A stretch of 64,000 nt of DNA from Prunella strophiata (lineage: Eukaryota; Chordata; Aves; Passeriformes; Prunellidae). Where the stretch lies: contig JAZBQD010000001.1 in assembly GCA_036583965.1 (NCBI GenBank), positions 25,268,597 through 25,332,596 of the forward strand, written 5' to 3'. Every line of letters begins with the position of its first letter. The stretch's first letter is position 1. The notes below the pieces were generated by a model. That model saw nothing but the letters and a program-made list of their open reading frames with translations. It was not told the origin of the DNA and ran no database searches. Below are positions 42,161-61,519 of this stretch, piece after piece. A program made the translations under genes and the position numbers.

Positions 42161-45100
42161 GTAGTGACCCTGAGATTTTTGCTCAATGCAGCATAATATT
42201 CTACGTGATGGCTGCCATAAAGATAAGGTGTACCAGAGATGATGAGACTTTTTAAGCTGCTCTGCCTAAATGAAGTCTTAAAAATGCATAGTACAAATCC
42301 TAAATTCCTATTTTTAAATGCCTTGAGGCTAATTTATTTTCTTTTAAACTTTTTTTCTCCAAAAGTTAAGAATTCATTACATCTGAAGAATTAAACGTAA
42401 GTGCAGTTCCTAACAAGAACTGTTTTCTCCACACAATTATGTGACAGGGAAATATGTGTTTAATGCACTGGGGAAACAGTAAACCCAGTAAACTTCAAGT
42501 AAAAACAGAGGTATCTGAACTGATCTGGCAAGCTTATACCACCATTGTAAGCCTACGAAACACCTATGAGCTGAAACCTAGAACATAAAATCCCTATCTG
42601 AAAGGAGATTTATTGGATAAATTTATACCCAGTGGAAAAAAATGAATTGAAAGAGAATTCTGCCAACTGTGAACTACAGGGAAAGGGCAGAATTTTGAGA
42701 CCTAAAATTGCTGAGAACTCCTCCTTCCAAGGGAGAATTTTCAGTGACAATGAGAATAAATAAGAAAATTGTGTTAGTTGTTGACCACATCAATCCACCC
42801 ACGGAGAGATTAACTTGGAAGCCAAGCAAGTATTGCCAGATCAGATTGTCATTTGTAGATGTCCCCCAAGAGAAAAGAGTCTGCAAAGCTGAATCAAGGT
42901 TGAAGTGGTGCTGAGGTGGTACAGACAATGAGCAGATCCTACCAATCAGAACCTCAGTCCTGATCCGAGTCCTGATTAATTTTTATATCCATTTATGGAT
43001 CTGCAAGGCAAAGGATTTGTGCCTCAGTCCATTGTTCACAAATGAACAAGCTTTGGAACTCCAGTTTTAAGTAAAATTTATGAGTGGATAGGGTAAAGCT
43101 TGTCTTCAGACATTCAGAAAGTGAGTTCAAACTTTCACAAAAAGACATTCTCTAGAGCTGGTCCACCCAAGTTGAACAGTTTAACTGGTTGAAGAGCTGA
43201 AAAAAAAATAAAATTCTCTCTGTTATGGATATAAAGTACCACTAGGGGATGATAGTCTCATTGACTCAGAGACTTGCATGAAGAGCTTCACTGTGTTGTT
43301 AAATGCAAGATAAAAAAGCACAAGCCCACTTAAAAATGGAAGAGAACAGCAGTTAGTGTCTCTAAACACTCGTGCAACTGATAAATCATGAGCCTTCAGC
43401 TGTACAAGAAAGGGCTGAAAAAAAAAAAAGGTAACATTAGAATTGACCTATCTTTAGCACCTACAAGTCTAAAAAGTAAATATACTTAAAAAATAAAAAA
43501 AGTATTATGACATAATTTGGTAGATTTTCAATGTTTGTTCCAGGTAAATATTGGAATGTTGTTAGTGTGTGTTAAACTGGACATACAAAAACTAAAATAT
43601 GAGCTACTTTAAAAATTATTCTTAGTGGGACCAATAAAACTGTTCAAGGTATTATTTAAAATCTACAGTACCCTTAATACAGAGAATTAAAATGAAAACA
43701 AATTTATCTCCACTTGTTATAATCTTAGACTTCAAAAGAACTGGGTCCATGATTTTCATTTGGGCATCTCAGATTCTCCTTGAAATTATGAATAATTAAA
43801 CTGAGCTCTTAAATCAACCCTTAAATTGTCAACTTCTCTATAGTGACGTGATCAAATTCTGCATTGTTCCATTTCCCTGCAAGTCACTTTAAATGCTCTT
43901 AATTCTGTCTCAGTGCAGTGATGATGTGCAGAGCAACAGGTTTCTTCATCCAAATAGTCTAAGCAAAATTTTAACTTTAGCAACAGAGGTAGTTCAGTGG
44001 AGGTCAGCAGCAGTACTTGCATGCTTAGGATACACTTTTCTGGGTGAAGTTCTTCACCAGCAAATATATATTGCTTTATAATTCATATAAAACTCATTTT
44101 ATCCGACCTCCATGAAAAATACCATCCACTTTAAACAAAAGCCTTAACAGAAAAAGCCTCTACAAGGGGAGCTGTAAGCACTGACAGATTAAACTGCACA
44201 GAATCAGTGGAGTTGCAGCCCTTCACACCAAGACTGAACCTTTCCAAACCACAGCAGGAGATAAAGTGCAGACAGTCAGGGCTGTGTCTGCTCTTGTCCT
44301 CACCAGTGGGGCAGAAAGAGCTGCTACACAGGATTTCAAAGAAGCAGGGACTTTCCTCCAGTGACAAAATCAATCAATTGACATGTGTCACAGAACACGT
44401 TGCCATGTCAACCACCTACTCCTCCTATAGTTAAAACAAATGGGGATTGAACTCCTCAGCAGGTAATGGCACTGCAAGCAGCTTTTTTCATGGTTACAAT
44501 GGTCACTGCTGCCAGTGTGGTGGCATCTCTGAGACTCTGATTGGATTGGGACTCACTGCCCTAAATTAGGTGCAACCAAAAGCAAAATGTAACATTCAGT
44601 TCTAGGGAGGAGAAGCTAAAGCCAGCTTTATTTCTATCCCAGGAGGAAGGGGCTTGCTACACATCCTGCATGCCATGTGTGATGGCAACAGTTCTGTCAC
44701 TCATCCAGTGCAGCATCAGGAGCTCTTCTACTGCCCTTAAAGAAACTTCTTTTGTAGGCTACCTAGCAGACTCAATAGATAGAACAGTACTGCTGAGATC
44801 AGTGAAACTAGTCATGCACAAAACAGCACATGCTCAAGGTTCCCAGGATTGGAGACAAAAATACAAATAGTAAGAAAAATGAAAACCAAAATAACCAAAT
44901 AATACATACACAAAGCACTAGAAGCACTGAAATCATACAGCCTCCAAACTGTGTTTTTTCACTGAGGCTCTGTTCCTGCAGAGCTACTGCATGATTAAGT
45001 TTTAAAAGAAGGGAACAAACAGAATGCAAACCCATTGAAATGCAAAGACAGTCAAGCCACTAATAAATGATACACTGTCATGTTTATGATTTTAGTAGTA

Positions 45101-48100
45101 ATTAATTACTAGCTACACACATTGTATTGGCAAAACATTTGGAGGCTTTGTGTACTTCCTAAGAGTCTGAGATGCAGCAGAAATACATTCTATTACCAGC
45201 ACTTGAATTCCACTTTTGCTTTACTGATCTCAGAACAATTTACAGCATTTTTACTGAAGTCAAAGTGTGGAGGATGTGGGACAAAACCCCTACAAGTAGG
45301 CTGTGTCCCATTGCTCACAAAAGTTCTTAGCATCTTCCAGCAGTTTATTTAGGAAACATGCCCATTTTCAAAATTTTAACACTATTTCTGGCTACAAGAC
45401 TCAAATTTGGATTCAAAAATCAAACTGGATTCTCATCATAATCAGTAAAACAGGTTCTTCTGTAAACAAAATTAAACCTCTGGGTATTCCTATCCATTGC
45501 TATTTCTAAATCATGCCTCAGGACCACCTCAACTACTCCAATCATCTGCAGTGATCTGTGTGAGTGTGACTTGACTTGTCACTGGATCCTAAAGGTCCAT
45601 TTTGCCTAGAGCTGATGCTGGCTCTGCTCCAGCACTGCACATAAAGAAATCTGTTAAACAGACAGAAATAAGCTAAACATCTCCTGATTGCCAGTCCAGT
45701 GTTTCTAACTATACTTCCAACCCTTCTCCTCTCCAAACCTCCTCTAGGCAGTAAAAGCATGTCACTTAGATTGCTGATTTTTTTTCATTAACTTATTTAT
45801 AATTTATTTTTTCTTTTTAGATGTCCCATGTTTTCTGAATTGTTAGAACATTGTAAAGAAACTGTGATGGTCCTTACAGTTAAAAGTTATGATTGTTTTG
45901 CTTGAAATGTTTTCAAAACCACAAAATTGTGTAATAAACTATTCCATTAATAGTGATAGCAATGGAAACTAGTTTCTGAGCATTTACATCTCAAAGCTGG
46001 ATCCACTGAAGCCCCATAGTTTGAGATTCCTGGATGAAGTTTCTCTCCTGGCTGAGCATTTATGATTGCATATGAATTCATCTGATGTCTAACTAAGACT
46101 GGCCTTTGACATCATTCCCTTTCTTTTATATTTACAAGGGCTGTTTACAGAGCCCCTTTTCACCATGCCATTTTTCCATATTTTAAAAAACTTAATAACC
46201 TTGAGATATTCCCCATTTTGCCCACCATGTTTGCAATTTAACAATGAAAAGTATCAGACTGACAAAGAGGCACTCCGATCATTGAACACATTAGAGTTTC
46301 TTTTAAGATGCAGGCCCAGGATTTCAAAGTCTGGAGCTTTAATTTGTATGCTCAGATCCACATTTGAACTGCTACATGACTGGGCAGATTTTCAGAACAG
46401 ATCAAGGAAAGATTTGGCACCACAGCACATCTGTACAACATTGGCAGATTCAGTTAGAAGTCTGAAAAGGGATTCAGAGCAGCCATGAGTAGTTGCTGTT
46501 CACCCTGCAAATCCAGAATAATCAGTCCTGCTAAAAAATCTGGGTAGTCCTGGATCCTTTATCCATACTCCATATTCCATTCCACAGTGAGAAGGAAATT
46601 AAAATGTAAAGAAAAGGTGAAAACATGTCAACAGCATGTTTGGAGGAAAAAATACTCCAGTTTGAACTTCCTTTGAGTATTTCCTTGCTTCACTTTTAAA
46701 TCACTTTGCCATTGTGGCCTTTCTCTGAGTAGCTCGAAGGTTAACATGTTAATTAAAGCAAGGTATTCTACTCCTTAAATTATTAATTAAAATAAAATAT
46801 GCAGCTGATTTTTAACAGCACCTCAGTCCCAACAGCAGGTTTTAGTCACTTCACCTAAATCAAACATATCATAAAGTTGGCATGAAAATCATATTGTCTG
46901 AATCAAACACATCTGGCAACTGACACATGCTTTTACCTATAATGAAAATAACAAACTACCTATTACATATGCAGATGCACTTCAAATTGTTTGCTATGCT
47001 GATATCTTCTACAGCTCACATTCAGAAGCTAAAATCCTAATGAAGATTAATGATTAAGATCGAGAGGGAAGAAATTGCTTTCTTCCTCTTCCATTGCTGT
47101 TCTAAGTACTGATAACACTGCTGTTCTGTTTTGTGCTCAGATGACAAAGAGTAGCTTTTTAATTAAATTGAGTGGGCAACAGATAAGCTTGGCTTCTTGG
47201 TGCTGGCTTATAAAGCCTTTACTCAGGGTTAGTGGTACTTTGTACAATGACTGTTAGGATATCATTAAAGTCCATGAAATCCCAGTGTGGAGCAAGGTCC
47301 TACACAACCCTTTATTAAGTTTTGATTTATCAGGAGTCCTGCATGTCAGCAGTCTCATAGCTGGGGTGGAGGGGCTAGATGAATTCAGATCTGTCAAAGG
47401 TACAATGTGATGCTGGAAAACAGCTTCACACCCTTCCCTTAGCACAGGGAGCAAAGCAGAAGCTATCACTGTTGACAGAAAGAAGAGAAGAAAACAAGGC
47501 ACTCTGAAGAGGCACCTTGATTGCTAGAGCATGTGCTGCATGCTCCTGGGAAATCAAAATACAGGGCTCTTCATTAATACTGAAAGCACATACAGCATTC
47601 ATCAGTTATTATTGATGTCTAAAGTGCATGCACTACAGATGCATATTTCAAAGTCTGGAGGCCCACATGGCTGTTTCTCACAGGACCCAGACTGAGCACA
47701 TGGTGCATGGTGCACTTCCCATCTCATCCTGATGTACTGGAAGAGAGACCTCACTCTTTGTCCTCTCCTTCTTCTCACCCTGAACACAAGTCTCTCTGAA
47801 TACTGAACCTCATACTAGAAAGCACCAAAAAAACCCATCAAAAACAACTGGCTGCTCATTATATTGAGATTAATTAGTTTATTGGGCAGCCTAATTATAT
47901 ACCTTGAAATATGAGCTTGGAAATTGCATTATTGCCATATGTAAGAAACACAGTATTTGACATCCACCCCATTCTGACTGATGGTTTTCTATTCTTTTCT
48001 AGATAGACATGACTATTCATAAATCAATTAAATTATATCAGTGGCACATTCTCTCAGGCTGGTTTTAATGGTTTAGAAGGCAAACAACTTCAATGCCTGT

Positions 48101-51100
48101 GATTACATTTCTTGTAATGCAACAAACTTTGTCAGCTGTATGAAAACAGCTTTTCTGAGGCAACACTGTTCTCTCCCTCCTCTCCAGATGAGTCTGGAAA
48201 CACTCCTGTATTACATCATAAAGGAGCACACATGCAGAAGAAGAGAACATTGCTCAGTAAGGCAGATCAGCCCAGGAAACTGAAAGAACATTTGCAACCC
48301 TTCTCTTAGCAACACAGTATTAGTCCAAAAAAGTTTTCTTTCTCTCCAGAAAATATTTTGCAAAGTAAGAACTGAGAGGATAGCACTCATAGTAATAAAC
48401 AGTAGTGTCTTACTTCCCAAGGAAAATAAGTTCCTTTCTCCCCCAGACATCCATGACCTGCACTGATTAAAAATGTTTTGCTGGGCTTTATTTTTGTTGC
48501 TGTTTGTTTGGTTTGTGGGTTTGTTGGTTTTGGGTTTGTTTTTACATCAGCAGGAATAGTTTCTAAATCTCTTTATAAAGATATTCAATTTTCAAAGCCT
48601 TTCTTTAAATGGCAAGTTTACAGATTTCCACTTCATGGCAAGATGGTCAATAAATATTTTAGAATGTATTGGAACAACTTTTTTTTCAGCAGATGAAATA
48701 TCATCCTATATATCAGTTAAGGTGTTAAGAGTGTCTGGTGTGAGAATGAATGCTCTTCTATCAAGGAGACATTTATGAGGGGAGTGGCTATTTTAGATTT
48801 GATAGATTTAAATGGAAATGTCAAAGAGAAAAGCATCCAGATTAAAAGTGGTTGCAAGATATCCTGAGGCAGAAGAAAAACCCAAACAAGATTAACAACA
48901 TAAAAACACTACATTTCAAAAGCCCAGACTCAACAAACATCAAGAACTAGAGAAGAAAATCTCTTGGGGTGTTGCTTAAAAGGATAAAGAAAACAGAAGG
49001 GCTGGCAATTCCTAGAAGATACCGTATCAAAGACACAGATGCAAACTATCTTAACATGAGGAACTAGTTAAGAAATTATAAGAAGCTGCAAGAGCTTCTG
49101 CAAGAGCTCTTTCAGGACCTAGAAAACCAAAATAATTCTCTTTAAATTTTAAAGAGTAGTGCAGCCATTGGACTAGCTAACCATACATACTATAAATGTA
49201 TGGGAATTTTGTCAATGCACAAGATAAGAATCAAGAAACAAACATAAATCTTCCTCACAACACCCATAAATTTAGTTTGCATGATTTGTCATTGCAGAAA
49301 GTTATTTGGGTCACCCCTTAACTGAAGCTCCAGTGTCCAGAGCAGAAGATGGGAAAATTACCTTTGCTGTTAGGTGGGTGAGGAAATCTAACACTGAACA
49401 ATCATGGCACAAACATGACAGAACCACTGCTCATATGGGAACGTTGGTGAGGAATAGTGCAAGGTGAGAAAGACAATTTTTTTACATGAACAAATGAAGC
49501 AGTTCCCAAAATATTTCAAGATATTATCAGAGTTGGAAGTCTATGCATGCCCTGTCTGAAGTGACAGTGATTAAAAAAACAGGTACAACTTCTCCTTCTT
49601 ATAAGTGAGACCAGTGACCTTCAATTTTATCTCATGGTTTTGCAGGAATGAACTTATTGTGATCAAGTGTTTACTAACTGTTGGTAGCTTTGTGAATAGC
49701 AATTTACTTGTTGTGGCTACAGGAAAGCTCTCGGAGAGACCTTCTGGCAATTTGAAAACCTATGCAGTAATATTCACTATATTACCCTGTAACAGAACCT
49801 GCATGGCTTTTATAATAGGGCCCACTGTTACACTAATGGCTCTGACCAGTACAGATAAATTATATAAAATAACATGTATTTTAGAGGGGGTTTGGTTTGG
49901 TTTGCAGGCAGCTGCTTCACTTCACAATGTCATTAAGATATCTGTCTGAAAACGTGAAAAAAAAAAAACCCTCACTGGCCAAACTCTTTAATGGTTCAGA
50001 CACAGAATTATTTCCAAAAGAGAATTCTCTAAGGAGTTTTTCTTCCTCCTGTTTTTGTCTTTAGAAATGATGGATTGAGCTGTTAGGAGTTGTCTGAAGC
50101 TTTAAGGCCCTTTCTGTTTGATTTGCTATAGTAATAATTATTTTGCTTTTTTAATATCCTGCTATAGTAGATGCTATTATCAGTTAATATAAGGCATTAA
50201 ATCAGCTTCTTTAGAGAAAAAATAATAGAAATCTAAGCATCCTATTGAGCAAAAATCTTCTGTTATTGTGTTATGTATTGTTTATCCCTTAGGAGTCAAA
50301 TGGAAAATACAACCTGACAAAATAAGTCATAGGTGCTATCCATGTAATAAAAAGAAACCTCATCCTACAACAAGGAAGGTGTAAGTCAGGGGCCAGTGGG
50401 ATTGAATGCATGCAGAAAGCATACAGCTGCTCTGTGGACAGCAGGGGAATAACCTATATTAATGTGAGACAATCTGACCCAAAAGGTTCAGGCCCTACTC
50501 TGTCCAAGCCAAGGAGTACCAAATAGCAGATTTAAACCAATCCTTGTACATTTTGATGAGCTGTCCTGAGGGCTGCTACTCTTGCTAGATTTTTCTCCTT
50601 TCAAAGCAAAAAGAAAAAAAAATAATAAAGATTTTATTACCTGCACAGATGGTAGATTTTGCTAATGTTATATCCAAACCATTTTCTTCTCTAAACTGTG
50701 CATGCATCTGAATTTTAATGCCTCAACCCACCTCAGTCACAGAACTTCTCAGTAACCAGAACAAATGAAGAGATGCTATAATATAGGTCTCTCAAAAGTC
50801 AAGTTGGAGAGGTGTGGAATCATAAATCTCTTGGTTTGCCATTGATCTCCAATCTACACCACCTTTTTTAATGGCAACTGGAGAGGTGGAATGCAAGCTC
50901 GATTTTCAGCTGTGCATTCTCATTTTTCTCAGAAAAATGTCCCTGGGAAATATTTGCTTGCCTGCTTGTTCAATTAGAGGAGTAATTAGGATCCATTTTA
51001 AACCGTGCCTGAACGGCATATGCCAACGTTCAGAAAGCTTTTCAAAAGGCTCCAGACTCTGTGGCTTTCCAGGCAGCACCCACTGGGCAGCACCATCAAT

Positions 51101-54100
51101 AGGAGTGAAATGAAAAGACAAACAATGGGAATTGGAGCACTGGCAGCAGCCCAGTGCCTTGTCCTGAGCAGAGCCTGAAGGCAAATGCTGGCAAGCTCTG
51201 CCCCTGAGCACTGCTGCCCTGCTGCACTGAGCATTTCCCAGCAAATTTCACCCCTGTGCTCCAGAGAGGGAATGTTCTGGAAAGGAAAAAAAGTTTTGAG
51301 TTCTTGCATCTTACTTATGCTCTTTTTTAGCCTTTGTTTTTATGGAGGGACTTAATCTAGTTATTTAATGATTGAAGCTTTTGCTCACAGGCCTTTAATG
51401 ATAATCACAATAATTATTTTTTATCATGCTCATTCATACATGCCTCCTGCCAACATGCCTGAGGTGCTGCACAGACATTGCAAAACATAGTACAAATTAA
51501 ACATAACAAAAGACAATCCCATGAAATATTTAAAAAGACACATCTGATATTAACAAGAGAAAGGCTCTTTTCAAACATGAGGAATTTCAAGACAAAATTC
51601 TGTGAATATAGAGGGATTCTGGTGAGGTTCTTGCCACCAACCCTATCAAATCCACTTAACTACAGCGGATGAAATGTTTGTTCATTTCCCTCTGGCTGGC
51701 CTCTTCCAAGTATTTTCCTCATTTTATTATAAAATATTTTGAGATTGCTTCTGCTTTGTATGCAACCCAGAAATATATCTTTTTTTGATACCTGCAGTGC
51801 TACTATGATATGGTCACTTATGGCCATCATCTTTAAAACAGCTAAACTGACAATATGCCATACAAGAAAATATTACTACTGTGTTATGCAGAAAGAGAAC
51901 CAAGACAGAGAGGGGGCTAAGCTTGTCAAGATCAAACAAAGCTTGTGGTAGAAAAAGAATTTGCACCCAAGTCTTCCAAGTGCTGGCCTATCATCCCAAC
52001 TAAGCTGCTCTAAATCTTCAGCTGTCACCAAAACACAAGAAATAGGGGGATTAAAATACAAATAAGTAAATCTGAAATCATGAAACAACAGCTGAGATCT
52101 TAAAGCAGATAAATGATGCATTTGTATGCAGTCCATGAATGCATATAATACAGATGCCTCTAAGGCATCCATAGAATGTGCAAATTTAAGGATCAATTTG
52201 ATAAAAAATTTAAACTCTTTTGAATTTGAAAATAGAATACCTTTTTCATGTCCTATTTTTCTTGCATGATTCTTAGCCTCTTGTCAGACAAGCTCTCCCT
52301 AAACCTGAGTTTCAGAATATCTGTGCAGCTATTGAACTGTGTGTAGTCTGCTTGTTAACAAGAAATGAAGCTGGAATGTAAGTCACTGCTAATTAAACTC
52401 ATAATTACAAATGGAAGGTCAGACAGCAGATCCAAGAGCTATTTGAAAATGTAATAAGACAAAAGAAAGAACAAATGCGCATGTAATAATTCTGCTTTAC
52501 TTGGTAGACTGACCCATTAGAGGACTCCTCAGCTGCACACAGCACTGAAGGCAAATATTAAAATAGTAAATGCAAATCATTTGGGTTTAAACTTAAATGA
52601 GTTCTTCGAGGATTAGCACAGGTTCTAAATGTTACCTAGACTTTTCATTAAAAACAAAAATTGAGAATTGATTACTTACAAATTTAGAACACAGATCACA
52701 GCTTCCTAACCTGAGCTCCAAAGCAGCTGCCACCAGTGGTTGCCTTCCCTTTTTCCTACTGAACTGGATAACATCTCTCTCCTCTGCCCATAAGGGGTCA
52801 GGAAATCTGCTTGACGTGTCACTGCCCTGCCTGTGGATCTCCATGCACACAGAAATCCTGAGATAACCACGACATTGCCTGTGTTCCCTGGTTGGGAGGA
52901 GGGGCACAGAGAAGATGAGAAGTGCAGGAGGTAATTTGGACAAAGGGATTAAGAAGCAGAATTAAAAGATCAACAGAGAGCAGAAGCACCAACCACTAGC
53001 AACTGAACAATTGAGGGCAGCCAAGGAAGGTATACCATATTTCCTGTCAGCTTTGGTCTCCTGAGGGGATACAGGTTTTCATGTGGGTCTCCAACTCCAC
53101 ATTTGGACTCATCCCACCACAACATGACACCAGGATGAATGATGGGCACACAGGACACATGAGGGGCAAGGAAGCATGTGCTGTCACACCAGACCAGAAA
53201 ATGAGCACCTCTTCTTAGCACACTTGAGATGAAGCCCTTGACATTTTGGGAAAATCCAAGGAGAAGAACAGTTTTTCTTTCCAAGTTAAGCACTTCTCTT
53301 ACTTAGGAGCTAGACACCTGGACAAAAAATCCTGTTCAGGATTTACAAAGTAACTGTGAGGAAACAAACAGAGGTGGCAGATCAAAGCTGTTTTCTGCCA
53401 TTCCTCCTACACTGGGTATTTCACCTTTCTGTGAGCCACAGGAAGCCTCTGAAACTCACAGCAGGGTGGAATAGCCTTGTGAGACTTGCCGATGCCAGAT
53501 ATAAAACCCAAAAAACAGTATTCCCTTATCAGCAGGCTTTCATCTGAAAAAATAATTCTAAAAATCTGCCTTCCAACAGTTCAACTTCGCTTCAGTGAAT
53601 GTCTCACCAAGCCCCTTGTAATAAATATTGTTTATGATTTCTATGACACACTTGTTTTGCAGTGAAATTGTGGAGGCAGTGATCACTGGGTTGATTGACA
53701 CCTAGTTATTCAATCAAACATACTTCAGTCACAGACCACACATGCCAAATTTGATACTGAAACAATTTCTATTAGGCATTTTAGAGAGGGCTTGGGAAGA
53801 AAATCAGTCTTGTAATGAAAATCTTAACTATGCTGCAGCTACTGCAGCATCATAATACTTATTTCTCTCCTGCTGGCAATTTGGAGGCAGCAGCACTGAA
53901 CACCAGAGGACTTCTCTATGGAGGGAGAGATAACAGCAGACATTTACTGAAAGGATGGGGGTTGTTTTCTCTTAACAATGGAAGTGTACACAGATAGATT
54001 TGGTAGTTCTCAGCTGGTGAGCAAATATTCAGCTCTAGCTCATTGTGGCTCTTTGGGTGGGAAAAATTGATTTCACATAAGTATTCCTTTCTGAGTTCAT

Positions 54101-56102
54101 GAAAGACAGAATGCAGGCAAGCTGAGTGGCAGAGTTAGGCAAAAAACATCCACTCCACATCATATGATGTGAAGCCAGTTAGAAGTGGGGAGCCGAGGCA
54201 CAAGGCCACGATTAATTCATGAAAGGCAGTAATTTACTTTCTGAAAAAAAACCCCCAAAAAACCCAACTTGTTCTAAACCTGACAAATTATTTTATAAGC
54301 TGTTTTGCCTAAAGAGTGGGGACACGAAAATCATAGCCAGAGATGGATGAAGGTTCAACACGAGTTTCCAGAGAAACTATTTCTTTACCCCACCTCCTCT
54401 CGCCAAGGCACTTCAGGAATTATTTGGGAACCTAAACCACAGCATCCTGGACCACTTTTGACATCAGGCAATATGAACTATCCTCACTGTGGCTGACAAC
54501 ACCCACTAGAGATCCCTGCCCCTACAGCCAAGTAGGTGGAACATAGGCAGTGAAACTTCTGGCAACTTAAGTTTCTTTTAGCATTTACATTCTGGCATCT
54601 GAATTGTTCTGCTAATGTTTCCTTACTTCTACATCCTCAACTTGTAAAAGGGGATGTGATAAAGGGACCTGGGAAGTGGCAGCTACCATTAGGTATAGAA
54701 AGGCAATTAATTATTATTCTCCAGCTGCCATCCCTAGCAGTAGAAGGGTGCCTGAGTTCAATACTTGTGAAACAATTCTGAGCAGGTCTTTTACCCAAAT
54801 AACTTATCTCCTCAAGATTCTTAGCAATGTCCTTTCATTCTAATAAGAAGGGAATTTAAAATCCCTTGTAAATCTTGTAACAGCTCATACTCAAAGGCCT
54901 CCTCTAAAAATCCATAGTTCTGCTCTTAAACCTCTTTTTTTGGTGATTCCTCATGTAATTACACTGCAACTTTTGTCCTCCTCTGAACTTTGCTGAGTTT
55001 TGGAAAGTGCTGATTAGACCAAATAGAAAATTTCTTCTGCAGTGAAAGAAATAGAACCTTCAGAAATTTTTAAGAATATCATTAGTCAATCTTTCTGGAT
55101 AGCTATTTGTGTCTTGCTTTTCAAGAGCAATTTATTCACTGAGTTTAACCTTATTCCCAGTACATCCAGGCATCATACATGGATAGTTTTATTCTACATA
55201 GTTTCTCATTTATTTTTCCAGACATTATTTGTGTTACTGTTAAGATCCATTTATTATGGCCAAACTAACAGAAAGTGAATTTAAAACCAAAGCCTGTTAA
55301 AGTTTTGGCCTGGTATAATGATGATGATGATGCTGATATATCCACACAAAGAATCACATTATCTGCAAAGGAACACTGCCAAGCTAAAAATTGGAAATTC
55401 TGTTGAACTCATATTTAGAAGAAATGGACTTACGTCCTTCTGTGCAGAAACCACAAGTGCCAGCCTCACCTCAGTGACAATTCTTCTGTTTCAGGAAGTG
55501 AACACAAACATTCAGTGCCAGTCTTCCCAATGCAATCCCAAATGAGAGAAGCAGTTTAAGTGTGCCTTACCCTCTAACACCTGAAATCCTTGGCTCAGCA
55601 CTTTCTAGAAGAAGAGCCTGTGCTGCACTGCTACTGCTCCACTCCATCACTACCACATCAAACATGAGATATCAAGCTCTAACCTTGTCAGTATTGAGTG
55701 TGAAATTGCAATGGCCCTCCCAGTACTTCACACCTGTGTGAAGGTGGAAATTTTTTCCATATTTTGTGAGAAAAAAAAATGAAAAGCTTCAGCCTTTAAA
55801 CTTGCAGGAAAAAGCTCCAAGTTACACACACACACAAATTGCAACCAACCAACCAGGAGGACATGAGAGACCTCTCTTCTGGAAAAATACAGAACTAAAG
55901 TGCCATTGTCCCCTCCATTAGAACTGCTTGAGGACTGTTGGAGTGAAGGTGAAGAGGGGGAGAGGAGAGAAAAACAGCCACTGCAAATACGCAGAGTATT
56001 TTATTAGAGAGTTATCTCCTTCTTGCAAGAATGAGCACTGAAATGGATAATACCTTCCTGTGAAATCCAGGTTTCCAGCTTCGTGTTAAGAAGAGGCTCT
56101 TA

Positions 56103-61417
<5,315 letters not shown>

Positions 61418-61519
61418 CAAGACAGTCACCACTTTGAGTGTCACTCCCTGTAAGTCGTTGCCCAGGCGCCGCTCTTGCAGGCTGCCGTTCAGTCCTTTCT
61501 CAGAGTCCCACGTCGCCAG
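61418..61519 (-). CDS. GRID1: GRID1 exon (about exon 9): linker into ligand-binding domain
   Basis: This exon is 102 nt and encodes 34 residues in phase 0, starting [17 protein letters not shown] and ending TLKVVTVL. It joins the amino-terminal cerebellin-binding domain to the first strand of lobe S1 of the ligand-binding domain, at about residues 412-445 by alignment with a 1009-residue GluD1. The acceptor is TTCCAG followed by CTG. The donor is TTG followed by GTATGA. LNGS forms an N-glycosylation sequon, as in the mammalian protein from memory. The next coding exon is 1355 nt downstream. The preceding exon is not in the window: no open segment matching the expected SETFGKDMRK stretch was seen between 61520 and 64000. 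Confidence 0.93.
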